Shown piece after piece: positions 1 through 8,000 of a stretch of 64,000 nucleotides of DNA. The notes under the pieces are model-generated. The model had not been told where the DNA came from. It did no database searches and saw only the letters and a list, made by a program, of their open reading frames with translations. The position numbers were made by a program, and so were the translations under genes. The stretch lies in NCBI RefSeq assembly GCF_004358755.1, contig NZ_SMZY01000003.1, forward strand, positions 248,001-312,000, written 5' to 3'. Source of the stretch: Peribacillus frigoritolerans (lineage in GTDB: Bacteria > Bacillota > Bacilli > Bacillales > Bacillaceae). How positions within the stretch are numbered: position 1 is the stretch's first letter; each line of letters opens with the position of its first letter.

Positions 1-149
1 AAGAATTATCTGTTACTTTATCATATTTAAAATAGTTTGAATATTCTTTACCTTTATTTATTTGCCCGAGACTTGTTACCAAATTTCCGTATAGGATTTC
101 ATGGATGAAGGAACGATAAGGAAGAAAATGTTTAGAGGAGGTTATACCC

Positions 150-419
150 ATGCAACAACAGCAGAATACAGGCACGCAGCAAGGCATGATGCAGCAGCCC
201 CCGTCCGTTATTACGACAAAAGACCACCTATATTTAACTGATATGCTTTCGTGGAACTTGCTTGCCATGAAAAAAGCTCATTTCTTTGCAGGACAATGCA
301 GTGATCAGCAATTAAAAAGCGAGCTTGAGAAGGTTGGAAAAATGCACGAACAGCATTATTCAAAAATTTTGACTCATTTAAATCCAAATCAAGAAGCATA
401 CGGAACACAGCTTCAATAG
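150..419 (+). CDS. CotF-family spore coat protein (small)
   Basis: This 89-residue protein probably belongs to the outer layers of the spore. It has a Gln- and Met-rich N-terminus (about residues 1-18) followed by a helical segment with the YLTDMLSWNLLAMKKAHFFA pattern of CotF/YhcQ-type coat proteins, which resemble ferritin-like helical bundles. The start is supported by a strong AGAGGAGG site 7-8 bases upstream. It lies 12 bases before a second coat gene and the two are probably co-transcribed. No enzymatic residues are visible, and the exact coat paralogue cannot be assigned. Confidence 0.8.
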   Translation: MQQQQNTGTQQGMMQQPPSVITTKDHLYLTDMLSWNLLAMKKAHFFAGQCSDQQLKSELEKVGKMHEQHYSKILTHLNPNQEAYGTQLQ

Positions 420-431
420 GAGAGGTGCAGG

Positions 432-770
432 ATGAATAATAATCAGAACCAAAACAAAATCGGCAATCCTGAAACACAAGTACCTAAAACCCCTCAAATG
501 AATGACCGGGACTTTATTAATGAACTGCTTGCTACTGAAAAATATATGACAGATTCTTATTGCACAGCCCTTAATGAGATGAGCCATGATTCTCTTTATC
601 AGGATATTCAGGGGATCTTCAACGAGACTCAAAATTGCCAAAGAGAATTATATAATCTTATGTACAAAAACGGCTGGTACAAGCTCGAAGCGGCAGACAG
701 CCAAAAACTGCAGCAATCTCACCAGCAATTTGCTAATTACCTGCAGCAGCAATCACCTTATTTGCAATAA
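432..770 (+). CDS. CotF-family spore coat protein
   Basis: This 112-residue protein has an Asn/Gln-rich N-terminus (residues 1-20) and then a CotF-like helical domain with the NDRDFINELLATEKYMTDSY signature and a YNLMYKNGWY motif near residue 78. It ends in another Gln-rich tail. CotF-type proteins are structural components of the Bacillus spore coat. An AGGAGAGGTG site lies directly upstream. It follows its smaller partner after 12 bases, so the two form an operon and may pair in the coat. Expression would be expected in the mother cell late in sporulation; I could not assign a sigma-K promoter with confidence. Confidence 0.82.
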   Translation: MNNNQNQNKIGNPETQVPKTPQMNDRDFINELLATEKYMTDSYCTALNEMSHDSLYQDIQGIFNETQNCQRELYNLMYKNGWYKLEAADSQKLQQSHQQFANYLQQQSPYLQ

Positions 771-773
771 CGA

Positions 774-950
774 AAAGTGGAATCGCCTGTTTAGCGCAGG
801 CAAGGCAGATAAGGATCCGACATTGAAGGCGCTTTTTGCCTTTACTGGCGGATCTGTTCTGACCGAGGGGCTGGGCGATGGAGCTAGACACCACAAAATG
901 CGGAATCGCCCGTTTAGCGCAGGCAGACAGATATGGATTGCATGCGCTGG
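774..950. repeat. Dispersed palindrome-rich repeat, two partial copies
   Basis: The stretch between the coat genes and the next gene has no credible CDS. It holds two copies of a GGAATCGCC(T/C)GTTTAGCGCAGGCA-like sequence (about 780-808 and 901-930), separated by a segment with GGATCTGTTCTGACCGAGG. The same elements reappear near 10505-10615 and, inverted, near 15868-15945. This looks like the non-coding REP-like repeats scattered through Bacillaceae intergenic regions. Confidence 0.6.
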
Positions 951-991
951 CTGAGCCGTTCTGTCCGAGTGCACCGCAAACTAGCCCAACT

Positions 992-1026
992 AAAAAGAAA
1001 GCAGCACTATGCCGCTTTCTTTTTTA
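992..1026. terminator. Bidirectional terminator
   Basis: A hairpin with arms AAAAAGAAAGC and GCTTTCTTTTT gives an A/U-flanked stem on both strands. It lies at the 3' end of the converging GATase1 gene and after the coat operon and repeat. Confidence 0.7.
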
Positions 1027-1740
1027 TTTGCATTTATCCACAAATGTTTTAAACAGGTTATGCATCGCCTCATCATGGGCGGCCATTTCTTCAGGATGCC
1101 ATTGAACGGCAAGTACATACCAATCGTTATCAGTTCCTTCAAGTCCTTCTACAATTCCATCTGACGCTTTAGCTGTTGCCACTAACCCATCTGCAAGCTT
1201 CCCGACGGCCTGATGGTGCATACTGTTCACACGGACCGTATCCGTTCCGAAAATGTCCTGCAGTTTGCTGCCTTTTTCAACCGTGATTTCATGAGTTGGA
1301 TTAGGGCGGTCTGCTGTTTGATAATGTTTTATCGGATTCTCGTAAGTACTCTCGATATCCTGTGTGACCGTACCTCCAAGAGCTGCGTTCAGCATCGCAA
1401 TGCCCCGGCAAATTCCAAATACGGGTTTTTTGGTTTCTTTCGCATATTTTACAACAGCTGTTTCCATTTCATCCCGCACACCGTTTGTTTTTCTGAGTTT
1501 TGGATCTGGGTCTTCCCCGTAAGAATGAGGATCCACATCCTCCCCGCCGCTAAGTATAAAGCCGTCGCATTTCGATACGATGACTTTTGCCATTTCATCG
1601 TCTATTAGTGGAATAACAACTGGAATCCCTCCAGCACCAATGACGGAACTAATATATTTTTGATGCACATGCACGCTCGGAATATCTCCGTGATCTACTA
1701 CTGAGCTTGATATGCCGATAACTGGTCTTAATTGGTCCAT
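1024..1740 (-). CDS. Gamma-glutamyl-gamma-aminobutyrate hydrolase family protein (peptidase C26)
   Basis: This 238-residue protein is a class I glutamine amidotransferase-type hydrolase of the PuuD/C26 family. These enzymes cleave gamma-glutamyl amide bonds, for example in gamma-Glu-GABA from putrescine breakdown. The nucleophile Cys sits in the GICRG elbow (about residue 110), and the His-x-Glu pair is seen in AVQWHPEE near residue 215. An ILSGGEDVDP motif around residue 62 is typical of the family. The ATG has a GGGAGAG site upstream. No other polyamine genes are adjacent, so the substrate is uncertain. Confidence 0.85.
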   Translation of the reverse strand: MDQLRPVIGISSSVVDHGDIPSVHVHQKYISSVIGAGGIPVVIPLIDDEMAKVIVSKCDGFILSGGEDVDPHSYGEDPDPKLRKTNGVRDEMETAVVKYAKETKKPVFGICRGIAMLNAALGGTVTQDIESTYENPIKHYQTADRPNPTHEITVEKGSKLQDIFGTDTVRVNSMHHQAVGKLADGLVATAKASDGIVEGLEGTDNDWYVLAVQWHPEEMAAHDEAMHNLFKTFVDKCK

Positions 1741-1829
1741 TTTGTGTTCACTCTCCCTGGGAATTACTCTTCTTTTATCTATACCCCTCTCAATCCCTGG
1801 TCGAACCCGTTTTTTATCATTTTTAAAAT

Positions 1830-2372
1830 TTACCTTTTTTCAGACCGTTCTTCCCATTCTTCCCGCAATAAACCGATTCTGATGGAATCATAGTGTTCTC
1901 CATTTACCACTCTGCATTTTCTCATGCGACCTTCTACTGTCATGCCAAGCTTTTCTCCCACTTTAATCATCCTTATATTTCCAGACCACGTGGTGTAGCC
2001 CACTCTTACAATAGGCAATGTCTCAAATAAGTGATTGATCCATAAACGGAAGGCTTTCGTTCCATATCCTTCGTTCCAATAAGAAGGATCATAAATGCCT
2101 ATCCCCATTTCAAGCCATAGTGAAGGCTCATGCTCCCAATAATAGCTTACTGTGCCGATAATTTTTTCACCGGCAACGATGGCCCAGTAATCCTCTTGAT
2201 CTACGATACTGTCTTTCTGTGAAAGAAAGTCTGTCAGAGTAAGATTTTTATGTTCAAAATAAGGAGCATCCCACTTCTTCCACTCAGGGTGCTCATCTTT
2301 ATACTTGATCTCCCATAAATGAATAAGATCCTTCGTTTCAATTGGACGGATAATTGCTATTGACTGACACAT
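1830..2372 (-). CDS. GNAT family N-acetyltransferase (RimJ/RimL-like)
   Basis: This 180-residue protein has a GNAT fold, which transfers an acetyl group from acetyl-CoA to an amine. The order of motifs fits the RimJ/RimL-like Acetyltransf_3 subgroup: an IIGTVSYYW strand, the acetyl-CoA loop region YWNEGYGTKAFRLW (about residues 97-110) and a late GNIRMIKVGEKLGMTVEGRMRK segment. A GGGGGA ribosome binding site lies upstream. The substrate, whether protein N-terminus, antibiotic or metabolite, cannot be told from sequence. Confidence 0.85.
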   Translation of the reverse strand: MCQSIAIIRPIETKDLIHLWEIKYKDEHPEWKKWDAPYFEHKNLTLTDFLSQKDSIVDQEDYWAIVAGEKIIGTVSYYWEHEPSLWLEMGIGIYDPSYWNEGYGTKAFRLWINHLFETLPIVRVGYTTWSGNIRMIKVGEKLGMTVEGRMRKCRVVNGEHYDSIRIGLLREEWEERSEKR

Positions 2373-2493
2373 GATTGGTTAGTCCCCCATTTTTGCAAGA
2401 ATTTATTCACTGATGAAAGATTTTTCCATTCTTTCACTCTTTCAAAATATACAGTATAATCACAATAAAGGAAAATACTGGGGTTGATTTCGA

Positions 2494-2718
2494 ATGAAAT
2501 ATTATGCGGCATCTGTACTTCTATATCTCTTTTCTGTGGGTGTCTTATATGTGATTGGCCATACATTTGAAATCGTCTGGCTGAAGTGGGAACACACAGT
2601 CACATATCAGGATGGTGAAATTAAAGCGGTTTCAGGTTCTGTCATACCCTTTTTCTTATGTCTGCCTGTTTACTATTTCTTTACGAAAAAAACTTCAAAA
2701 GACTATTCTGCTGAATAA
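2494..2718 (+). CDS. Small membrane protein of unknown function
   Basis: I do not recognise this 74-residue protein. It has two hydrophobic segments (about residues 5-25 and 48-63) separated by a short polar loop containing WEHTVTYQDGE, and it ends in a Lys-rich tail. This fits a two-pass membrane protein with both ends on the same side. A weak GGGG site precedes the ATG. It stands alone, converging on the siderophore operon. Coding status rests mainly on the clear membrane pattern. Confidence 0.55.
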   Translation: MKYYAASVLLYLFSVGVLYVIGHTFEIVWLKWEHTVTYQDGEIKAVSGSVIPFFLCLPVYYFFTKKTSKDYSAE

Positions 2719-2726
2719 AATAAAAA

Positions 2727-2760
2727 ATCCCAGAGCTGTCCATTCGTACTCTGAGATTCA
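2727..2760 (-). terminator. Terminator of the siderophore operon
   Basis: On the minus strand, arms AATCTCAGAG and CTCTGGGATT are followed by a run of T, just after the stop of the YusU-like gene. It may also stop the converging small membrane gene. Confidence 0.7.
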
Positions 2761-3030
2761 TTATGATTCTTTATTATTCATCTGTGATTTTTCCCGATGC
2801 TGGTCATTCAGCTGCTTAATTTCTGCAATAAGCTGTTTTACCTTTTCTTTTTCTGCCGGATACGTATCATTCCAATGCTTTACAAGAGGCGGCATGGACT
2901 TCGCGATATGTGAATAGATCACCCAGTTTTTCACTTTTTCCTGAAGCTCTGGCGTCGCCTCGCCAAGAAGCAGTTCTGTATATTTTTTGGTTAGGCCATT
3001 CAGCGGTTCTTTAAGATCTTCCTTCAACAA
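2761..3030 (-). CDS. yusU: DUF2573 family protein, YusU-like
   Basis: This 89-residue, charged, helical protein resembles B. subtilis YusU (DUF2573), whose gene also lies next to the siderophore ATPase gene yusV. Its function is unknown. The best start is a TTG with AGGAGG five bases upstream. It is the last gene of a five-gene minus-strand run (yfiZ, yfhA, yusV, fhuF-like, yusU), so a link to iron-siderophore uptake is inferred from position. There is no signal peptide or membrane segment. Confidence 0.7.
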   Translation of the reverse strand: MLKEDLKEPLNGLTKKYTELLLGEATPELQEKVKNWVIYSHIAKSMPPLVKHWNDTYPAEKEKVKQLIAEIKQLNDQHREKSQMNNKES

Positions 3031-3050
3031 GATCTCCTCCTAATCATCCA

Positions 3051-3797
3051 TTATGTTAAACAATGCTTTGGACAAGTACTGCAGCGATCTCTTTTCTCTG
3101 AAGTCAGATAGTAAAGACAGCATGTTTGTCTAAGTTTCGGCGCTTCTGCTGCTTGCCCTGGCTCCCTATAGAAAGGCAAGAAAGGGTTTTTCATTCCTTC
3201 TCCGAAAAGTTCTCCGTCTGCATGTTTCACTACATACATATAATCCGCTTGTATTTGTTCTATCGTAACATACTCAGGTTTGTTTGCAAGCAGCGTATCG
3301 TACATCCATACAACATAGAGGACGACATTCTCCCAAAGAATCAGCTTGGAAATTCTTGCTTCTTTTGCCACATTCGAGATGAGTTTACTAATATGGTCCC
3401 GGAATAAATCTCTCAGCAGTTCGTCTCTCCAGGCTTCTCTGCTTTCAGTAGCAGGAATACACTCCAGCGAATGAAAGCAAAAAGACGGCAGCCATAATGG
3501 ATCCTCATCATCCGTCACAAGTGAAAGATTTGCCGGGTCCGTATTCAGTTTTTTCCCGAAAACAGTCATAGAGAAAAGAGCGATCGCTGCCAGGAAGGCA
3601 TACCGCTTTACAAGCATAGAACCTGTAACATTTAATCTGTCTGAATGAATTCTCGGCTGGATCTCCATCAAATATCGCGAAAGAAGATCAGGGTCCAGCA
3701 AGTTTGCTGCATCTACCGTTAAGACTGAATCATTTCGTTCCAAACTCAGCCTGAATTTCGATAAATGCTTAAGCTCTTCTTTTGTAAATTGGTTCAT
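3051..3797 (-). CDS. FhuF-like siderophore-iron reductase
   Basis: This 248-residue cytoplasmic protein carries the C-terminal cysteine cluster of FhuF-type ferric-siderophore reductases: Cys-Cys, 11 residues, Cys, 2 residues, Cys (CCLYYL...RCSTC at about residues 226-241). In that family the cluster binds an unusual [2Fe-2S] centre that reduces Fe(III) to release it from imported siderophore. The rest of the protein is helical. Its ATG follows the yusV stop codon by two bases, so it is translationally coupled to the transporter ATPase. This placement supports a role in releasing iron from the siderophore carried by this ABC system. Confidence 0.85.
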   Translation of the reverse strand: MNQFTKEELKHLSKFRLSLERNDSVLTVDAANLLDPDLLSRYLMEIQPRIHSDRLNVTGSMLVKRYAFLAAIALFSMTVFGKKLNTDPANLSLVTDDEDPLWLPSFCFHSLECIPATESREAWRDELLRDLFRDHISKLISNVAKEARISKLILWENVVLYVVWMYDTLLANKPEYVTIEQIQADYMYVVKHADGELFGEGMKNPFLPFYREPGQAAEAPKLRQTCCLYYLTSEKRDRCSTCPKHCLT

Positions 3798-3799
3798 GA

Positions 3800-4609
3800 T
3801 TAAATTGCCGCCTCTTTAATGATGCACCGGCCCCTGCCATGCGGAATGCAAAGAGGTGTTCCAAACAGAGGATCCATTGTTACTTCGCAGTTCATCTGAA
3901 AAACATCCTTCACCAAATTGCAGTTAATAACATGTTCCGGTCTGCCTTCAGCATAGATTTGCTTATCCTTAATGGCAACTATATGGTGTGCATAACGGCA
4001 GGCTAAATTCAGATCATGAAGAACCATTACAATCGTTCGCTGTTCTTTTTCATTCAGCTCAAATAAGAGATCCAGAATTTCAATTTGATGGGTCATATCT
4101 AAATAAGTTGTCGGTTCATCAAGTAAAATGATATCCGTATCCTGTGCAAGTGTCATGGCAATCCAGGCGCGCTGGCGCTGTCCGCCAGACAATGAATCAA
4201 CTGGTCTTTCAGCCAATTCAAGCATTCCTGTAGACTCTAACGCGCTCATGACTGCCTTCTCATCTTTTTCCGTCCATTGTTTAAGCCAGTTTTGATAAGG
4301 ATATCTGCCTTGCTTGACAAGCTGAAGCACTGTCAGACCTTCAGGTGCAGCAGGACCTTGAGGCAAAATGGCAAGTTTCTTAGCCACTTCCTTTGTAGGC
4401 AGCTTGGCAATAGCTTCACCTTCTAAAAGAACTGCGCCTTTTTCAGGTTTTAAAAGCCTTGCTATCGAACGCAGAAGGGTTGATTTTCCGCAGCCGTTGC
4501 TGCCGATGAATACCGTTATTTCGCCTTTTGGGATATCTAAATCGAGCTCATCTATAATGGTTGTTTCTCCATATGACAATGTGAGCGCCTTTGTTTTAAT
4601 TGCTGTCAT
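3800..4609 (-). CDS. yusV: Iron-siderophore ABC transporter ATP-binding protein (YusV-like)
   Basis: This 269-residue ABC ATPase has all expected motifs: Walker [10 protein letters not shown] (about residue 38), the SGGQRQRAW signature (about 142), Walker [13 protein letters not shown] (about 160) and the H-loop [14 protein letters not shown] (about 196). It belongs to the FecE/FhuC group that drives ferric-siderophore uptake. In B. subtilis YusV serves several siderophore permeases, including YfiZ-YfhA, although it is encoded elsewhere; here it is adjacent to yfiZ and yfhA. A strong AAAAGGAG site lies upstream. Confidence 0.9.
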   Translation of the reverse strand: MTAIKTKALTLSYGETTIIDELDLDIPKGEITVFIGSNGCGKSTLLRSIARLLKPEKGAVLLEGEAIAKLPTKEVAKKLAILPQGPAAPEGLTVLQLVKQGRYPYQNWLKQWTEKDEKAVMSALESTGMLELAERPVDSLSGGQRQRAWIAMTLAQDTDIILLDEPTTYLDMTHQIEILDLLFELNEKEQRTIVMVLHDLNLACRYAHHIVAIKDKQIYAEGRPEHVINCNLVKDVFQMNCEVTMDPLFGTPLCIPHGRGRCIIKEAAI

Positions 4610-4681
4610 TGAATCCAGCTCCTTTTCACATAAGGATTGATTATTGGCTGAGGGGTGAATTTTAGATTCCTCGGAAACAGC

Positions 4682-5737
4682 CTAGTTGTTTCTGCTCCTA
4701 TAAAGCAGATAGATGAAATAAGGTGCCCCGATCGCTGCAGTGAAAACTCCTGCAGGAATTTCAAGCGGAGCAAAAAGGGTTCTTCCAATCAAATCTGCAG
4801 CCATAACGAGCACCGCTCCGAGCAATGCCGATACAGGAAGCAAAGCTCCAAAGGATGACCCTACGAGTCTTCTTGCGATATGCGGGGCAATAAGACCTAC
4901 AAATCCGATTCCGCCGGCAAAAGCAACAGCACTTCCTGTTAAAGCTGTTGCAATCAGCAGCAGAATAAATCGGTTGCGCTGAACGGCACTTCCCACACCA
5001 GCTGCAAGCTCATCCCCCAATTCCTGAATGTTCACGTTTCTTACAAAAATAAAGCTGATGATGACCAATACAATTGTAACTGGCACCATAATCTTCACTT
5101 GATCCCAGGTTGCGGAATAGACCGTTCCTGTAATCCAGATATTTGCCTGTGCCGCACGGTAGATCGGTCCTTTTATCATCAGTAAAGTAGTAAGGGACTG
5201 GGCAAGCATGGAAAGTCCGATTCCGACTAAGACGAGTCTTATTGAAGAGGAACCGCCTCTCCATGACAGGAAATAAACTAATAATGCAATAACTGTCGCT
5301 CCTATGAATGCAGCAACCGGCATCCACTGAATCGGAACAGTCAATGAGTTATTTTTATCACTGAAAATGGCTAAAAACATCACAACAGCCACGGAAGCTC
5401 CACCTGTAATCCCGATGATATCCGGAGATGCAAGCGGATTGCGGATGATCCCCTGAAGAATTCCGCCTGCAACAGCAAGCGATATTCCGACCATCAAAGC
5501 AATCAGAATCCTCGGCAAGCGGAAGGATTGAATGACAAGCTCATCCATCTCTGTCCCGTATCCAGCCAGTGTTTTAAGCACTTGAATCGGTCCGATTCTC
5601 ATGTCACCCATACCTGTACTGAAAAGAAAGGTAAACGCAGTCACCAGAAGCAAAACACTGAAGACCGTTAAGGCCTTTTTATCGATAAGGAAAGAAATGA
5701 ATCCTTTTCCTATTCTAAATGATTGATAGCTTTTCAT
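4682..5737 (-). CDS. yfhA: Iron-siderophore ABC transporter permease (YfhA-like)
   Basis: This 351-residue integral membrane protein is a FecCD-family permease with about nine to ten membrane helices. The cytoplasmic coupling helix motif is seen as GFVGLIAPHIARRLVGS near residue 270. It is expected to form a heterodimer with the upstream permease and to use the YusV-like ATPase. Its ATG overlaps the yfiZ stop codon (ATGA), which indicates translational coupling. Homologues YfiY-YfiZ-YfhA in B. subtilis import schizokinen/arthrobactin-type siderophores. Substrate is inferred from that homology only. Confidence 0.88.
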   Translation of the reverse strand: MKSYQSFRIGKGFISFLIDKKALTVFSVLLLVTAFTFLFSTGMGDMRIGPIQVLKTLAGYGTEMDELVIQSFRLPRILIALMVGISLAVAGGILQGIIRNPLASPDIIGITGGASVAVVMFLAIFSDKNNSLTVPIQWMPVAAFIGATVIALLVYFLSWRGGSSSIRLVLVGIGLSMLAQSLTTLLMIKGPIYRAAQANIWITGTVYSATWDQVKIMVPVTIVLVIISFIFVRNVNIQELGDELAAGVGSAVQRNRFILLLIATALTGSAVAFAGGIGFVGLIAPHIARRLVGSSFGALLPVSALLGAVLVMAADLIGRTLFAPLEIPAGVFTAAIGAPYFIYLLYRSRNN

Positions 5738-6738
5738 GATTTCTGGAACCCCCTGCGTGCGATGTAGATGAAAAATGGTGTTCCGACAAGAGCCGTCATG
5801 ACTCCTACCGGCACCTCTTCAGGCATCGCTACAAACCTGGCTCCAATGTCAGCCGTCACTAACAGCACTCCGCCGAGTACTGCACAATAAGGAAGAATCC
5901 AGCGATGATCATTCCCGACAAAGTAACGTGCAATATGCGGAATGACAATCCCTACAAATCCTACAGGCCCTGCGATCGCAACTGCTCCTCCTGCAAGCAG
6001 GATAATCACAGCAGCCGTGATTAATTTAACAGTTCCAGTCTTCTGTCCGAGCCCTTTTGCAACATCTTCTCCCATCATCAGCAGGTTAATCTTTGATGCA
6101 AGGAAGATGCAAATAACAAATGCAATGCCTATATAAGGAAGCACACTGTAAAGAAGCTCAAGCTTCCTTCCCTGAACTGAGCCGGCAAGCCAAAATAGGA
6201 CTTGATCCAAAGCCGCTTCGTTGCTCACCAGAAACCCTTGAGTCAGCGAGGAGAACAGAGCAGCCATCGCTGCTCCTGCCAGTGTAAGCTTCATCGGAGT
6301 CAATCCTTCTCTCCCAAAAGAACCTGCAAAATAAACAGTGAAAGCCGCAACTGCCGCTCCCAAAAAGGAAATCCACGTAAATGCGTGCAGAGAGTTGACG
6401 CCAAAAGTGGAGACGGCAATCACAACAAAGAATCCTGCTCCGGCATTGATTCCGAATACACCAGGAGATGCGAGCGGATTTTTCGTAAGGGCCTGCATCA
6501 GCGCTCCTGCAACAGCAAGACTTGCTCCGACCGCAACAGCCACTGCTGCCCTTGGCAGCCTTACAGTTTGAATAATTAAATGTTCATTAGAACCATTAAA
6601 GTTTGTAAACGCATTAATTGCTGTATCCCACGAGGTTTGTGTATAGCCAAGCACGACACTTGCGCAAATACTCACTAAAAGCAAAATAAAACCAGTGATA
6701 AGTCCAGCTGTTTTCACCAAATTAGTCTGTAATAACAT
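5734..6738 (-). CDS. yfiZ: Iron-siderophore ABC transporter permease (YfiZ-like)
   Basis: This 334-residue FecCD-type permease has multiple hydrophobic helices and the coupling motif GFVGIVIPHIARYFVGND near residue 262. It is the first gene of the minus-strand iron operon and lies divergent to the binding-protein gene across a 175-base region holding two Fur boxes. An AGAGGT site precedes the ATG. With its partner permease and the YusV-like ATPase it would import a ferric hydroxamate/carboxylate siderophore across the membrane. Confidence 0.88.
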   Translation of the reverse strand: MLLQTNLVKTAGLITGFILLLVSICASVVLGYTQTSWDTAINAFTNFNGSNEHLIIQTVRLPRAAVAVAVGASLAVAGALMQALTKNPLASPGVFGINAGAGFFVVIAVSTFGVNSLHAFTWISFLGAAVAAFTVYFAGSFGREGLTPMKLTLAGAAMAALFSSLTQGFLVSNEAALDQVLFWLAGSVQGRKLELLYSVLPYIGIAFVICIFLASKINLLMMGEDVAKGLGQKTGTVKLITAAVIILLAGGAVAIAGPVGFVGIVIPHIARYFVGNDHRWILPYCAVLGGVLLVTADIGARFVAMPEEVPVGVMTALVGTPFFIYIARRGFQKS

Positions 6739-6789
6739 ATCTATACCTCTTGATGTGAAACCATCACTTCTTCATAATTTTCTAAAACT

Positions 6790-6795
6790 ATTGTA
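6790..6795 (-). promoter_or_regulatory. Probable -10 element of the yfiZ operon
   Basis: TACAAT reads on the minus strand about 50 bases upstream of yfiZ. A weak -35 (TTTTCA) 17 bases further upstream falls inside Fur box 1, so Fur binding would block it. Confidence 0.5.
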
Positions 6796-6812
6796 ACAAA
6801 TTCAAATGACTT

Positions 6813-6827
6813 TGAAAATCATTTTCA
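6813..6827. promoter_or_regulatory. Fur box 1
   Basis: TGAAAATCATTTTCA is a perfect 7-1-7 inverted repeat matching the Bacillus Fur operator pattern TGATAATnATTATCA. It lies over the expected -35 region of the yfiZ operon. Confidence 0.85.
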
Positions 6828-6835
6828 ATTAAATG

Positions 6836-6864
6836 TTGACATTTGAAATCAGAAAAATTAATAT
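6836..6864 (+). promoter_or_regulatory. SigA promoter of yfiY
   Basis: TTGACA (6836-6841), a 17-base spacer and TAATAT (6859-6864) form a near-consensus promoter reading towards the binding-protein gene. Confidence 0.85.
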
Positions 6865-6875
6865 TTAATTGTAAT

Positions 6876-6890
6876 TGAAAATCATTATCA
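6876..6890. promoter_or_regulatory. Fur box 2
   Basis: TGAAAATCATTATCA differs from the Fur 7-1-7 consensus at one position. It starts about 12 bases after the -10 element of yfiY, over the transcription start, where a bound repressor would block initiation. Confidence 0.85.
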
Positions 6891-6914
6891 AAAGAAAATA
6901 TGGGGGTAACATCA

Positions 6915-7913
6915 ATGCAAGCTACATATCAAAAAGCATGGCTGGTATTTATTGCAATCGTTTTATCAGCAGTACTTCTTGCAGCGTGCGGAAACGGCGA
7001 GAAAGAAGAGTCTGCAGACACTGGCAGCAAAGATAAAGAAAGCGAAGCATATACTGTTGAGCATGCAATGGGCACAACTGAAATTAAGAAAAAACCTGAA
7101 AAGGTTGTTATTTTAACAAATGAAGGAACTGAAGCTCTTTTGACTTTGGGTGTTACACCAGTTGGAGCTGTTAAATCATGGTTAGGCGATCCTTGGTATG
7201 ATCACATCTCTGATGAAATGACTGATGTTGAGGTTGTAGGAGATGAGAGCGCACTTAATGTAGAAGCAATTGCTGCATTAAAGCCTGATTTAATCATTGG
7301 AAACAAGCTTCGCCAGGAAGATCAGTATGAAAAATTAAGCCAAATTGCACCTACTGTTTTCTCTGAAACGCTTAAAGGTCAATGGAAAGATAACTTCGAA
7401 TTCTATGCAAAAGCATTAGACCGCGAAGAAGAAGGCAAAAAAGTCATTGCAGATTATGATGCACGCATTAATGAAATCAAAGAAAAAGCTGGTGATAAAC
7501 TAAACCAGGATGTTTCTGTAGTCCGTTTCTTAGCTGGATCTACACGCATTTACTATAAAGATTCTTTCTCTGGTGTTATTTTAGAACAGCTCGGCTTCAG
7601 CCGCCCTGCTAATCTTGAGAAGCTGTTCTCAGATAATCCGGATGACTTGTTCGCACGTGAAGTAACAAAAGAATTGATTCCAGAAATGGAAGGGGACATC
7701 TTGTTCTACTTTACGTATGCTCCTGCTGAATCAAAAGCGGATGCTGAAAAAACAGCTGAAGAATGGACAAAAGATCCGCTTTGGCAAAACCTCAATGCTG
7801 TAAAATCAGGCAAAGCTTATCAAGTTGATGATGCGATCTGGAATACAGCTGGAGGAGTTAAAGCAGCTAACTTGATGCTTGATGATATCGAGAAACTAGT
7901 TCTCGAGAAATAA
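6915..7913 (+). CDS. yfiY: Iron-siderophore ABC transporter substrate-binding lipoprotein (YfiY-like)
   Basis: This 332-residue lipoprotein captures a ferric siderophore outside the membrane and delivers it to the YfiZ-YfhA permease. A signal peptide with lipobox LLAAC places the lipidated Cys at about residue 25, followed by an acidic linker and a periplasmic-binding fold of the Fe/B12 (TroA-like) type, with KPEKVVILTNEGTEALLTLG and LKPDLIIGNKL typical of the family. I prefer the ATG at 6915 over the one at 6900 because GGGGG sits about 8 bases before it. The gene is divergent from its permeases and under Fur box 2. Confidence 0.9.
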   Translation: MQATYQKAWLVFIAIVLSAVLLAACGNGEKEESADTGSKDKESEAYTVEHAMGTTEIKKKPEKVVILTNEGTEALLTLGVTPVGAVKSWLGDPWYDHISDEMTDVEVVGDESALNVEAIAALKPDLIIGNKLRQEDQYEKLSQIAPTVFSETLKGQWKDNFEFYAKALDREEEGKKVIADYDARINEIKEKAGDKLNQDVSVVRFLAGSTRIYYKDSFSGVILEQLGFSRPANLEKLFSDNPDDLFAREVTKELIPEMEGDILFYFTYAPAESKADAEKTAEEWTKDPLWQNLNAVKSGKAYQVDDAIWNTAGGVKAANLMLDDIEKLVLEK

Positions 7914-7958
7914 ATCCGTCTCCCACACAAATTTTAATAGATTGTGTTCACCCTTTTA

Positions 7959-7998
7959 AACGAAAAAAGTCTTCCAGCCGGAAGACTTTTTTCGTTTT
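7959..7998. terminator. Bidirectional terminator
   Basis: Arms ACGAAAAAAGTCTTCC and GGAAGACTTTTTTCGT around a 4-base loop give A/T-flanked stems on both strands. It serves the converging yfiY and acyl-CoA dehydrogenase genes. Confidence 0.9.
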
Positions 7999-8000
7999 CT

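Noticed and set aside
586-954. A 122-codon frame running from the second coat gene into the repeat
   Set aside because: It overlaps cotF-like coding sequence in another frame and ends in the dispersed repeat.
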